From a virus: 37,316 bases of DNA. Made by a program: the position numbers and the translations under genes. Each line of letters opens with the position of its first letter. Position 1 is the first letter of the stretch. Of this stretch, positions 1-7,908 are shown piece by piece. The stretch is from positions 1 through 37,316 of the IMG/VR virus record IMGVR_UViG_3300044904_000013; one strand, written 5' to 3'. The notes beneath the pieces were generated by a model that saw only the letters and a program-made list of their open reading frames with translations, was not told the DNA's origin and did not search any database.

Positions 1-241
1 CGACGGGCTCACTGGACGCCTCCCTGCACATGAAACCGACCAAACTGGCCGTCCTTCTCTGGCCGCCACTCGCCGATGCCGGTGCCGAACCCGCCCGCGT
101 CGAGCATCGCCACGAGCTGTTCGGCCGAGACGATCCGCGCGTTGTACGTGATCGGAAGGTCGATCGACCATTCGGGGAACTCGCCGCGGTAGCGGATATC
201 GGCGGTATTGCCCTGGAGTCGCACCATGTCTTCGCGGGGCC
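1..241. repeat. Terminal direct repeat, left copy
   Basis: These 241 bases recur at the right end of the window, with one difference (G at 114, C at 37189). The difference is synonymous in the leftward gene that covers it (both codons are Leu). A gene that is cut at the right end is complete here, so the repeat most simply marks circular closure of a complete phage genome rather than two real terminal repeats. The mismatch could be a population variant or a read error. Confidence 0.9.
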
Positions 242-584
242 GCGGGTCGCCATTGATCCGCAGGAGATCGCCCTCGATGTGGAAGGCAGTTCGGGCGTCG
301 GTCATGACCATACCGAGGCCCTTTGCGCCGCGGATGGCCGCAGCCTTGACGCCGACCGCTGGGAAGCCGCAGCCGCCGTCTGGCAGCCGGTACAGCGATT
401 CCTCGTAATCACGCTCTGGGTTCTTGGCTTCCTTCGCTTGCGTGCCCTTCTTCATCTGTTTGTCGAGCATCATCTGCTTGGCCTTGTGCGACCAGGCATG
501 TGTGATGAGTGGGCTATCGCCCACGATCCGCACGGTGATGCGGCGCACGTCGATGCGCTCGGGACTGACCTGTACGGTTTCCAT
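9..584 (-). CDS. Conserved phage protein, RAMP/Cas7-like by motif
   Basis: A 191-aa protein whose start ATG (582-584) follows a GGGAG ribosome site. I recognise it as a widespread phage/prophage family with no function I can name. By eye it has features of the RAMP (Cas7-like, RRM-fold) superfamily. There is a first strand RITVRIVGDSPLITH near residues 14-28. A stretch GFPAVGVKAAAIRGA near residue 72 resembles the RAMP IPGSSLKGALR segment. A glycine-rich end GFGTGIGEWRPEKDGQFGRF resembles the C-terminal G-loop. Such proteins bind RNA as filaments; that role is inferred, not shown. It is the first gene of a leftward operon with a strong promoter. Its stop overlaps the GTG of the next gene (positions 37084-37087 in the right-hand copy). 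A 5-nt-periodic array follows that gene. Confidence 0.8.
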   Translation of the reverse strand: METVQVSPERIDVRRITVRIVGDSPLITHAWSHKAKQMMLDKQMKKGTQAKEAKNPERDYEESLYRLPDGGCGFPAVGVKAAAIRGAKGLGMVMTDARTAFHIEGDLLRINGDPRPREDMVRLQGNTADIRYRGEFPEWSIDLPITYNARIVSAEQLVAMLDAGGFGTGIGEWRPEKDGQFGRFHVQGGVQ

Positions 585-630
585 GCCCTGCTCCCGTGGT
601 GGTGGGTTCACATAATCCACCTCGGACCGG

Positions 631-659
631 AATCTACTACTCCCTATACCCGGTGTCAA
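631..659 (-). promoter_or_regulatory. Sigma70-type promoter of the leftward operon
   Basis: Read leftward, TTGACA (654-659) is followed after exactly 17 nt by TAGATT (631-636). The -35 is a perfect consensus and the -10 has four of six bases. Transcription would start near 624 and leave about 40 nt before the ATG at 584, with a ribosome site in that leader. It is the best promoter I can see in the window. Confidence 0.75.
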
Positions 660-664
660 GCGAC

Positions 665-1306
665 ATGACCGTTTCCCTTGCAATGCTGGTCCTCTCGCCA
701 CCGCTGGACAGACTCGCCGCGCTCGTCGAGTACGTCCGCCCGATCGTGAGCGAGACGGTGATCGTCACGGACGATCGCACGCCTCCGGGCGCCTGCGAGA
801 CGATGGCGGCGTGGCCCGGCGTGACGCTCGTGCCGTTCAAGTGGTGCGACGACTTCAGCGAAGGCCGCAACGCCGCGCTGCCCCACTGTCACGGCGATTG
901 GATACTGCACCTCGATCCCGACGAGATGCCGACCGCCGCCATGCTCGACTTCATCCGCACCGTTGACAGCACGCCGCAGGCCGACGTGGACTGGCAGGGC
1001 ACGCGCTACATGGCGCCGCGCGGCTACCTCTTCTTCACGAAGAACTTCTTCGACGGCAGGCAGGGTGCCGAGTGGGAAGAGCACTGGCACTGTCGCCTGT
1101 TCCGGCGCAATGCCGGGCTCTGGTACAAGCCGGTCCACGAGCAGGTGATGCTCGAGGCGATGCCGGAGAGCCGCACGCGCGGGACGCCGCTGCTCCCGAA
1201 GGCGCCGCGCGGCGCGTACTTGATCAACAGCCGCATGAATGATCCGAAGATCGACGAGGTGTACGCGGGCATCGGTGAGCGCGGGCGCTCAGGAGCGGTC
1301 GCATGA
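665..1306 (+). CDS. GT2-like glycosyltransferase
   Basis: A 213-aa GT-A fold glycosyltransferase of the family 2 type. It has an opening strand (SLAMLVLSPP), a VIVTDDRTP strand, the segment FSEGRNAAL that is typical of these enzymes, and a metal/sugar-nucleotide motif LHLDPDEMP (DxDE) near residue 85. The ATG at 665 is preferred over the upstream ATG at 596 because the conserved fold begins there. The ribosome site is weak. It is the first gene of a cassette in which every gene overlaps the next by ATGA. Its substrate is unknown. Inference: it helps modify a virion or host-surface glycan. Confidence 0.8.
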   Translation: MTVSLAMLVLSPPLDRLAALVEYVRPIVSETVIVTDDRTPPGACETMAAWPGVTLVPFKWCDDFSEGRNAALPHCHGDWILHLDPDEMPTAAMLDFIRTVDSTPQADVDWQGTRYMAPRGYLFFTKNFFDGRQGAEWEEHWHCRLFRRNAGLWYKPVHEQVMLEAMPESRTRGTPLLPKAPRGAYLINSRMNDPKIDEVYAGIGERGRSGAVA

Positions 1307-1572
1307 CGCACGATGAGCGCCTTGTGCTCTTCCGGGCCTATCTTCAGTCCGCATCGATCAAGCAAGCCGCCTACCGCTACGGCTACTCGCCGCAGACGGT
1401 CAAGAACGCGCTCTCCGCGTTGTACGCCGACCTGGACGTGCATTCGGCGGTCGAAGCGGCGGCCAGGCTCGGCTGGCTGAAGTTCCCGCCGCTGGATGTT
1501 CACCGCTGCGGGCTGGCGGGCACGTGTCGCCTGCCCCACGGCCACCGTGGGCCGCATAAGGTGGAGGCATGA
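1303..1572 (+). CDS. Small LuxR/GerE-type HTH protein
   Basis: An 89-aa protein. Residues about 15-55 read as a GerE/LuxR helix-turn-helix (SIKQAAYRYGYSPQTVKNAL followed by LYADLDVHSAVEAAARLGWL), including the TVKN of the recognition helix. The C-terminus carries HRCGLAGTCRLPHGHRGPH, a Cys/His motif often seen at the end of small actinophage proteins that may bind zinc. There is no receiver or sensor domain. It overlaps both neighbours by ATGA inside the glycosyltransferase cassette. It could regulate this cassette or late genes. That role is inference. Confidence 0.7.
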   Translation: MTHDERLVLFRAYLQSASIKQAAYRYGYSPQTVKNALSALYADLDVHSAVEAAARLGWLKFPPLDVHRCGLAGTCRLPHGHRGPHKVEA

Positions 1573-2654
1573 CGCTAGACGAGCGTTACGCCGTGCTCGA
1601 CGACGTGCTGGCAGGCAAGAGGCGCGCGGTCGTCTATCCCGCCGCGCGGATGGGCCGTCATGCGGCCCGCCGGCTTGCAGCAAGCGGAGTGCAGGTAGTG
1701 GCGCTGGGCGACAGGAGTGCATCGGGACAGACCCTTCTCGATGGCCTGCCCCTACGATCCCCAGCTCAGGTTGCCGAGATGCACCGTGAGGACGTGATCC
1801 TTGTCGCAAGTACGATGTATGACTCCGCCATCGTGCGGGACCTGACCAGCCGAGGGTGCGAGCACATCATCCCCGTCGGCTATCTCAACCGTCGTCTGCC
1901 TGACGTGTTCACGTCCCGGGAGTACAGCGGATCGTCGGAGGCGGTAACGGCCAGCCGATCCAAGATCGACACCCTGTCCGCGCTTCTAGCCGACGAACTA
2001 TCGTGTCGCGTGCTCATGGAAAAGGCGGAGTTCTACGTCGACCTCGACAAGCGCCGGCTGGAGAGCATCCGCAGCACGACGACGATCTACTTCGAGCCGG
2101 ACATCTACCCGATGTCCCATCATGAGGTGTTCGTCGATGGCGGGGCGTACATCGGGGATACGTTCGCGGAGTTCACACGGCGCACAAACGGGCGCTTCCG
2201 GTCTTATCTCGCACTCGAACCCGACGAGCAGAGTTTCGCGGCGCTGAAGATCGCCGCCGCTTCAGACGACCGGGTCACCGCCGTGCGGGCTGCTCTGGGC
2301 GAGCGGAGCACGGAGGGGCGCCTCCTCAGCACACATGGCGTCGATGCTCGGATGATGGCCGAGGATGAGCCGGGTGGCGATGCCGTCCCGATCATCAGTC
2401 TTGACGGCTATCTCCATGAACCACCGACGTTCATCAAGATGGATATCGAAGGTTCGGAAGCGGCGGCGCTCAGAGGGGCTGCTCAGGTGCTCTTGCATGG
2501 CGCGACTGCGCTAGCAGTCTCCGTCTACCACTATCCGTCCGATTTGTGGACAATCCCACTGCTTCTCAAACAACTCATGCCGTCCTGCCGTCTATTTCTA
2601 CGGCATTACACGGACGAGGTTGACGACACCGTTTGCTATGCGGTGCCAGCATGA
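1569..2654 (+). CDS. FkbM-family methyltransferase with N-terminal Rossmann-like domain
   Basis: 361 aa. Residues about 18-105 look like the Rossmann-type sugar/nucleotide-binding domain found in front of some FkbM proteins (VVYPAARMGRHAARRL, then GLPLRSPAQV and VILVAS). The C-terminal half is a SAM-dependent FkbM methyltransferase: motif I VFVDGGAYIGDTF near 188-199, acidic motif LALEPDE near 214, and the family signature FIKMDIEGSEAAALRGA near 288-304. FkbM enzymes usually O-methylate sugars or polyketide-like groups. With glycosyltransferases on both sides, methylation of a phage-made glycan is the likely role. It overlaps both neighbours by ATGA. Confidence 0.88.
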   Translation: MTLDERYAVLDDVLAGKRRAVVYPAARMGRHAARRLAASGVQVVALGDRSASGQTLLDGLPLRSPAQVAEMHREDVILVASTMYDSAIVRDLTSRGCEHIIPVGYLNRRLPDVFTSREYSGSSEAVTASRSKIDTLSALLADELSCRVLMEKAEFYVDLDKRRLESIRSTTTIYFEPDIYPMSHHEVFVDGGAYIGDTFAEFTRRTNGRFRSYLALEPDEQSFAALKIAAASDDRVTAVRAALGERSTEGRLLSTHGVDARMMAEDEPGGDAVPIISLDGYLHEPPTFIKMDIEGSEAAALRGAAQVLLHGATALAVSVYHYPSDLWTIPLLLKQLMPSCRLFLRHYTDEVDDTVCYAVPA

Positions 2655-3364
2655 AATATCTCATCTGGGCCTATGACTACTCGCACGCCTCGGCAGGGCC
2701 GAAGGCGCTGCACCGTCTCTGCCACGAGCTGACCGCAGCCGGGCAGAAGGCGTACATCGGCCAAGAATGGGCCACAAACCCCGAGTGGAACACGCCGACT
2801 CACGCCGCGCCGCTCGAGGGTGACTGGTGCGCGATCTACCCCGAGGTCGTGCCCGGCAACCCGTGGAACGCGCCGCGCGTCGCCCGTTGGGCGCTCAATG
2901 AGCCGGGACGCTGGGGCGGCGACAAGGTGTATCCGGTATCGGAGATGGTGTTCACGTGGGACCGCAAGTACCTCGCGAACGTGCCGATCCTCCAGACGCC
3001 GACGGTCGATCTTACCGTCTACTTCGACTGTCATGCCATACGGGCGGGCGCGCTGTACTTCGTCGGCAAAGGGCAGCGGGATCGGCTGCGCATCGACGGG
3101 GCGGCCACGGAGATCACGCTCGCCATGCGGCAGGACTCCCGCGTGCTGGCGGCGGCGCTCAACCGAGCCGAGATCCTGTACAGCCTCGACGAGCACACCG
3201 GCATGACGCAGCTTGCCCTGCTCTGTGGGTGCCCGGTGGCGATCGTACCGACCGGCCAGCGCTGCGAACCAGCCGGCTTCCTCGACGAGTACCTTGCCCT
3301 TGCGGCCGAGTTCCCGGCGCAGCTCGCGGCATTCATCGAGATCACACAGGGTGCAGCGGCATGA
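2651..3364 (+). CDS. Glycosyltransferase-like protein
   Basis: 237 aa starting at an ATG that overlaps the previous stop. The opening (MKYLIWAYDYSHASAGPKAL, then HELTAAGQKAYIG) resembles the first Rossmann half of GT-B enzymes, with the glycine-containing loop after the first strand. Near the end, ILYSLDEHTGMTQLALLCGCPVAIVP resembles the acceptor/donor region of family 4 enzymes, where the acidic residue is followed by a helix and CGxPV. No full EX7E motif is visible. Its place in the cassette supports a glycan role, but its substrate cannot be told. Confidence 0.6.
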   Translation: MKYLIWAYDYSHASAGPKALHRLCHELTAAGQKAYIGQEWATNPEWNTPTHAAPLEGDWCAIYPEVVPGNPWNAPRVARWALNEPGRWGGDKVYPVSEMVFTWDRKYLANVPILQTPTVDLTVYFDCHAIRAGALYFVGKGQRDRLRIDGAATEITLAMRQDSRVLAAALNRAEILYSLDEHTGMTQLALLCGCPVAIVPTGQRCEPAGFLDEYLALAAEFPAQLAAFIEITQGAAA

Positions 3365-4011
3365 TCTGCGCCGTCATCCCCACCCGCTACCATCCGCCAG
3401 AGCTGTTCCGGTTGCTCGCGGTCCTGTGGCAGGACGGCATCTGCACGCACCTGACGGTCGACGCCCACAAGAGCGATCACCGGATCTACCGGATGTGGAA
3501 CGTCGCCTGCGACGCTGCGCGAGGGCACGGCGCGAAACACATCGCCGTGCTCAATGACGACATCGAGATCATGCCCGGCACGGTGCCGCTCCTCGCACAA
3601 GCCTTTGAGCACAATGAACGGCTCGGCGTGGCATACCCGGATTTCTACAGCAGCTGGAGCTCGCTGCCTCGCAAGCCGATCGTCACGAGCACGACGGGCA
3701 TGTGGCCTTGGCCGGAACCCGGATCGGGGCTGACTGGGTTCTGTTTCGTCATGCGGGCCGATCTCCCCGTTCGCTTCGATGAGTCCTACCGCTGGTGGTA
3801 CGGGGATGGGCAGTTTGAGAAGGACGTGCGCGCGGCGGGCTACGTGGTCGGCCTCGTGCGCGGCGTGCCGTTGCGGCATCGTCTCCATCATTCCTCGGAC
3901 AGGGACCGGGTGACGTTCGATCCGCTGATTGAGCAGGACCGGATGGTATACGAGACGCGCTCGGGACTTCGGCCCGCTGTCCCATCTGGGATCGGGACGA
4001 GCTACCGATGA
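3361..4011 (+). CDS. GT2-like glycosyltransferase, paralog A
   Basis: 216 aa. It starts MICAVIPTRYHPPEL and carries the sugar-nucleotide/metal motif HIAVLNDDIEIMPG (NDD), followed by LGVAYPDFYSSW, LTGFCFVMRADL and WWYGDGQFEKDVR, in the order expected for a short GT-A glycosyltransferase. It is clearly paralogous to the next gene: both share IPTRYHPPEL, IYRMWN, VLNDD, TGFCFV and WYGD in the same order. The ATG at 3361 overlaps the previous stop. The C-terminal 35 residues are not matched in the paralog. Confidence 0.8.
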   Translation: MICAVIPTRYHPPELFRLLAVLWQDGICTHLTVDAHKSDHRIYRMWNVACDAARGHGAKHIAVLNDDIEIMPGTVPLLAQAFEHNERLGVAYPDFYSSWSSLPRKPIVTSTTGMWPWPEPGSGLTGFCFVMRADLPVRFDESYRWWYGDGQFEKDVRAAGYVVGLVRGVPLRHRLHHSSDRDRVTFDPLIEQDRMVYETRSGLRPAVPSGIGTSYR

Positions 4012-4601
4012 TCGCCGCCGTGATCCCGACCCGCTATCACCCACCCGAGTTGCGTGAGCTCCTGCGCGTCCTCGAGGGCGACGGCGTGCTACCGATCGTG
4101 CTGAACTCCGAGGATTACGGGCACCACATCTATCGCATGTGGAACGCGGGCGTGCGCCAGGCGCGCTATGCCGAGGCCGACTTCGTGGCCGTGCTCAATG
4201 ACGACGTGGCGATCAAGCCGCGCACGCTGCCATTCCTTGCCGGCGCGCTGATGGAAGACCCGTCGCTCGGCGTGGTCTATCCCGACGTGAACGCTTGCTG
4301 GTGCGACGGCTATGCAGTCGGGTCGGTAGTGCGCACGACGGGTTCGTGGGGTGCCGGTGGCATGACCGGCTTTTGCTTCGTCTTCGGCACCGACCTCGGC
4401 ATTCCGTTCGATGAGAGCTGGGGCCTGTGGTACGGCGACGATGCTTTCGAGGAGGCCGTGAGAGCGTCAGGGAAGGCCGTAGGGCGTCTCACGGGCGTGC
4501 CGGTGCGCCATACGCCGGAAGGTTCGTCATCGCGTGACATGGGGTATTGGAGACCGATCATCGAGGCGGACCGGGCGCGCTGGGAAGGGCTGCACGCATG
4601 A
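4008..4601 (+). CDS. GT2-like glycosyltransferase, paralog B
   Basis: 197 aa, a tandem paralog of the preceding gene. Its motifs are AAVIPTRYHPPELREL, HHIYRMWNAG, FVAVLNDDVAIKP (NDD metal motif), LGVVYPDVNACW, GMTGFCFVFGTDLG and LWYGDDAFEEAVRASG. The two copies have diverged well beyond recent duplication, which suggests different donors or acceptors. Overlaps of ATGA type on both sides place it in the same coupled message. Its sugar and target are unknown. Confidence 0.82.
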   Translation: MIAAVIPTRYHPPELRELLRVLEGDGVLPIVLNSEDYGHHIYRMWNAGVRQARYAEADFVAVLNDDVAIKPRTLPFLAGALMEDPSLGVVYPDVNACWCDGYAVGSVVRTTGSWGAGGMTGFCFVFGTDLGIPFDESWGLWYGDDAFEEAVRASGKAVGRLTGVPVRHTPEGSSSRDMGYWRPIIEADRARWEGLHA

Positions 4602-5848
4602 CGCGCATTCTCTTCCTCGGGGACAGCGCCGGGACCGGCTTCGGTTCGGTCACCAAGGATCTCGGCTTGGCGCTGATCGCGCTCGGCGAGGACGTGCGGT
4701 TCCTCTCGCTGAATGAGCAGGCCGGCGGCGACCTGCCGGAGCCGTTCGCAGGGCGCACGGCGATCCTCGACAACCCGAACGGCTGGCTGGCGGACCACGT
4801 GAACCCGGAGGTCGTGGCGCGGACCGTGGCCCGCATGGAGGGCATGTTCACGGGTTCGCTCTTCGAGGACGGCTGGGCGCCCGAGGCCGGGATCATCCTC
4901 GGCGATGTGGCCTCTGTGAAGATGAGCCCCGTCCCGCAGTTCATCCCCGACGGCTTCCCGGTGTTCCACTACGTTCCGATCGAAGGCGACGGCCTACCGC
5001 CGGCGTGGGCCGCCGTGTGGCGCAAGATGCGCCCGGTGGCGATGTCGCGCTTCGGTGCCGACGAGATCGCCCACATCTATCCGCAGCGGCCGCCCGTCGT
5101 CTACCACGGCGTCAACCCTGACGACTTCTGGCCGGTGAGCCAGAAACGCCCGATCTACCTCGAGACGGCGAAGGGCACGCGCAAGCTCCACTCCAAGGCG
5201 GACTGCAAGAAGCTCTTCGGACGGCCGGCCGACCGGCTCACGTTGCTTCGCACCGACCGCCATATGCCGCGCAAGATGTACCCCTCGCTGTTCCGGGCAC
5301 TCGGCCCCGTGCTGGCGCGGCATCCGAACGTGGACTTCGTGTGGCACTGCGCCACGCGCGACCAGGGCGGCGATCTCTCCGACGAGGTGAGCAAGTACGG
5401 CAAGATCGCCAGCCAGCTCTTCTCGTCGGGCTACCACGACCAGTACGGCGGGCTCGACCGTAAGCTGCTCAACGCGCTGTACAACGCGGCCGACATCTAC
5501 GTGTCCAACTCGTCGGAGGGCTTCGGGCTCTGCATCGCCGAGGCGCTGGCGTGCGGCGTCCCGGCCGTCGGTATCAAGTACAGCGCGGTGCCCGAGGTGA
5601 TCGGCCCGGCTGGTGTCACGGTCCCGATCTGCACCCGGATTGACAACGTGTACTCCCACTTCTGGGGCTGGGCCGACGAGGGCAAGTTTGGCGCCGCCGT
5701 CGAGTCGCTCGTGAATGACGCCGTACTGCGCACCGTGCTCGGTGCCAAGGGGCCCGGACACGTCGCCGCCAACTTCACATGGCCCGCCGCGGCCCTTCAG
5801 TTCCGCGACATGATCGCCGCAGCAGTCCCGCAGGAGGCGGCAGCATGA
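4598..5848 (+). CDS. GT4-like (GT-B) glycosyltransferase
   Basis: 416 aa, the expected size of a full GT-B enzyme. The N-terminal half starts MTRILFLGDSAGTGFGSVTK, a Rossmann strand with a glycine loop, and contains FHYVPIEGDGLPPAW. The C-terminal half carries NALYNAADIYVSNSSEGFGL, then CIAEALACGVPAVGI, the EX7E donor-binding motif of family 4 (Glu near residues 306 and 314). The ATG at 4598 overlaps the previous stop, and the stop at 5848 overlaps the first head-tail connector gene. This enzyme is therefore physically coupled to virion genes. Confidence 0.88.
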   Translation: MTRILFLGDSAGTGFGSVTKDLGLALIALGEDVRFLSLNEQAGGDLPEPFAGRTAILDNPNGWLADHVNPEVVARTVARMEGMFTGSLFEDGWAPEAGIILGDVASVKMSPVPQFIPDGFPVFHYVPIEGDGLPPAWAAVWRKMRPVAMSRFGADEIAHIYPQRPPVVYHGVNPDDFWPVSQKRPIYLETAKGTRKLHSKADCKKLFGRPADRLTLLRTDRHMPRKMYPSLFRALGPVLARHPNVDFVWHCATRDQGGDLSDEVSKYGKIASQLFSSGYHDQYGGLDRKLLNALYNAADIYVSNSSEGFGLCIAEALACGVPAVGIKYSAVPEVIGPAGVTVPICTRIDNVYSHFWGWADEGKFGAAVESLVNDAVLRTVLGAKGPGHVAANFTWPAAALQFRDMIAAAVPQEAAA

Positions 5849-6582
5849 CTACATCCCTCGCCGTCTCCGCTCAGGACGTCCGTGACTATCTCGGCCTCGA
5901 CATCTCGGGCAACTCGCGGTACACGGACGCCACGATCGGCTCCAATATCCGCGCCGCGCAGAGCAAACTCGAGAAGGACACGCACCGCTTCCTCGTCGAC
6001 CACGTGGGGCTCACGTGGGCCACCACGACGATGCTCGCGGCGCAGGTCGCCATCCCCGGCTTCCGCAACTTCACGACGGCGACGTTCGGCGGGACGATCT
6101 TGTCCGTGACGGTTCCCGGCGACGGCAATACGAGCCCGTCGGCGTGGGCGGTGCCCGACGATCTCAATACCGGGACGTTCGTCGCGCTCCAGTTTCGCCC
6201 GTGGCGCGCCGACTCAGAGATGCCGTGGTGGCTCGCGCTTGGCGGTCAGAACTCGTGGTTCGACCAGGCGGCGGACAACCCATTCGATCCACGCAACCGC
6301 GGCGGCGGCTACGCGTGGACGAGCATGCCGAATGACCTTGTGATCGTCGGCGACGCTGGCTGGGACTCGACGCTGCCGACCGATGACTACGGCGGCTACC
6401 CTTCGGCGTTCCTCCAGGCCGTCAAGGTGCTGGCCGGGTTCTATATCAAGCGCAGCGACGCGATCCTCGCCGACGTGGCGATCACGCCGCAGGGCGGCAT
6501 CCTCCAATACAGCCGCCTCCCCGATGAGGTGCGCGGGTTCATCGCCGACTTCAAGATCGGCAGTCAGGCGAGGTCAATGTGA
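5845..6582 (+). CDS. Head-tail connector / adaptor protein (gp6-like)
   Basis: 245 aa. The start MTTSLAVSAQDVRDYLGLDI is typical of phage adaptor proteins that dock under the portal. It is followed by TIGSNIRAAQSKLEKDTHRF and a C-terminal helical part AFLQAVKVLAGFYIKRSDAI. A beta-rich insert lies between them, making it longer than minimal gp6-like adaptors. The ATG at 5845 has an upstream GGAGG and overlaps the glycosyltransferase stop. Its place before HK97 gp10-like and tail terminator genes fits head completion. Confidence 0.7.
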   Translation: MTTSLAVSAQDVRDYLGLDISGNSRYTDATIGSNIRAAQSKLEKDTHRFLVDHVGLTWATTTMLAAQVAIPGFRNFTTATFGGTILSVTVPGDGNTSPSAWAVPDDLNTGTFVALQFRPWRADSEMPWWLALGGQNSWFDQAADNPFDPRNRGGGYAWTSMPNDLVIVGDAGWDSTLPTDDYGGYPSAFLQAVKVLAGFYIKRSDAILADVAITPQGGILQYSRLPDEVRGFIADFKIGSQARSM

Positions 6583-6722
6583 TCTGCTCACGCTGCGGCA
6601 AGCGCCGATCCCGCGTGGCGCACGTTCCGCTGCCGCTCACGGGCGAGCTCCGGGCGCTCTGCTTGCGCTGCTTCGCCCCGGTGTTCCTCGAGCACATGGG
6701 GCAGCTGGTCGCACATGGCTGA
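6579..6722 (+). CDS. 47-aa zinc-ribbon protein
   Basis: A GTG start overlaps the previous stop (GTGA), and the stop overlaps the next gene by 8 nt. The protein opens ICSRCGKRRSRV and later has LCLRCFAPVF, giving a CxxC - 25 residues - CxxC pair, the pattern of a small zinc ribbon. Its position between the connector and gp10-like genes is like that of tiny unnamed proteins in actinophage head-tail modules. The function is unknown. Confidence 0.65.
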   Translation: MICSRCGKRRSRVAHVPLPLTGELRALCLRCFAPVFLEHMGQLVAHG

Positions 6723-7257
6723 GGAGTACATCAAGGGGATGGCGCAACTCCGGGCACGGCTTCAGGCTGTCGGGGCGTCGGCGACGCACACCAAGATCCT
6801 GACGGCGGGGGCCGGCGCGGTCATCCGCGAGCAGAAGCTGCTGGCGTCCCGCTTCCGCCGTACCAGCTTCCTCGAGCACAGCATCCAGATCACGGACGCC
6901 AGCCCGACGAGCGTCACGATCAAGTCGCTAGCGCCATACTCCCGCTACGTCGAGGAGGGCACCGGCATCTACGGGCCGAAACACGCCAAGATCACGCCGA
7001 CCGCGAAGATGGCGCTGGCGTTCCACTCGCAGAAGGCGGGCGCTGAACGGTTCGGGATCAAGTACCGCCTCACCGGCGCGATGACCGCCGCGAGTGCCCG
7101 GCAGTACGGCGGTACGAACGCCGACATGGTGGTGGTGGCCTCCGTCAAGGGCCGACCCGCCACGCCGTACTTCTTCCCCGGCGCGCAGATCGGCATCCAG
7201 AAGACGGGCGGCGACCTCGCCGCCGTGATCGTCAAAGCATGGGATGAAGCGAAGTGA
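6715..7257 (+). CDS. HK97 gp10-like head-tail completion protein
   Basis: 180 aa. It starts with a helical part (GMAQLRARLQAV, then GAGAVIREQKLLASRF) and contains APYSRYVEEGTGIYGPKHAK, where YVEEGT is the typical HK97 gp10 segment. It ends KGRPATPYFFPGAQIG, the usual P-A-x-P-F/Y ending of this family, followed by a last helix. HK97 gp10 family proteins sit at the head-tail joint or tail completion ring. Position and length both fit. Confidence 0.82.
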   Translation: MAEEYIKGMAQLRARLQAVGASATHTKILTAGAGAVIREQKLLASRFRRTSFLEHSIQITDASPTSVTIKSLAPYSRYVEEGTGIYGPKHAKITPTAKMALAFHSQKAGAERFGIKYRLTGAMTAASARQYGGTNADMVVVASVKGRPATPYFFPGAQIGIQKTGGDLAAVIVKAWDEAK

Positions 7258-7886
7258 GCGGATCGGGCTGGCAGCCGTACTGGCTTCCCTCGCACACCTA
7301 TGTCCTCGGGGCCTACGTCCTGCCGACGACGTTCACGGGCTGGCTGTGGGTCTGCTCGCAAGCCGGGATCTCCGACGTGACTGAACCCGCGTGGCCGGCG
7401 GTGCCCGCTTCGAACCAGGCACCGATCACAGACAACACCGTCCAGTGGACGCTCACGACCGGCTGGCGGCAGGCGCTCCACGCTGGTCTCATCACGACGC
7501 TGACGAACTATCGCACGGCCAACCCGACGATCGTCCACAAGGTGGCGCACGTTCGCCCGTCTACGTTCTCCGGCGAAGTCCCGCTGTTCTATCTCGGGGC
7601 AATGGACGAGGAGGACACGCTGACGCAGGGCACGTGGAAGCGGCTCATCGAAGCCGAGGTGTTCTACGTGGACGTGCAGCCGGACCCCGAGCAGCTCGAC
7701 AACCGCGTCAACTTCGTCGTGGATACCGTCATGGACGCCCTCGCTGCGGCGTTCCACGCTGCCGATCCTCGCTCAATCATGGAGCCCCAAGTCCTAGTCG
7801 AACCCCGCGACTTTGACGAGAAGGGGGCGCTCTACGCGGCGGTCATGTTCAAAGTCAGGGGCTACATCACGGTAGGGCGGACATGA
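7254..7886 (+). CDS. Tail terminator-like protein with extra N-terminal domain
   Basis: 210 aa from a GTG that overlaps the previous stop. Residues about 70-210 have tail terminator features: LHAGLITTLTNYRT, then PLFYLGAMDEEDT, VFYVDVQPDPEQLDN, and a repeated strand order ending MFKVRGYITVG. Residues 1-65 resemble a small beta domain seen in tail and fibre proteins, rich in Trp with VLGAYVLPT, a cysteine strand and TEPAWPA before TDNTVQWT. Such a domain in front of a terminator is unusual. The terminator call rests on position and size more than on a signature. Confidence 0.6.
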   Translation: MSGSGWQPYWLPSHTYVLGAYVLPTTFTGWLWVCSQAGISDVTEPAWPAVPASNQAPITDNTVQWTLTTGWRQALHAGLITTLTNYRTANPTIVHKVAHVRPSTFSGEVPLFYLGAMDEEDTLTQGTWKRLIEAEVFYVDVQPDPEQLDNRVNFVVDTVMDALAAAFHAADPRSIMEPQVLVEPRDFDEKGALYAAVMFKVRGYITVGRT

Positions 7887-7908
7887 CGCCCAGAAAGGAC
7901 TAACGGCC

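Noticed and set aside
30-668. Rightward 212-codon open frame at the left end.
   Set aside because: It mirrors the leftward RAMP-like gene, which has a promoter and ribosome site and belongs to a known conserved family.
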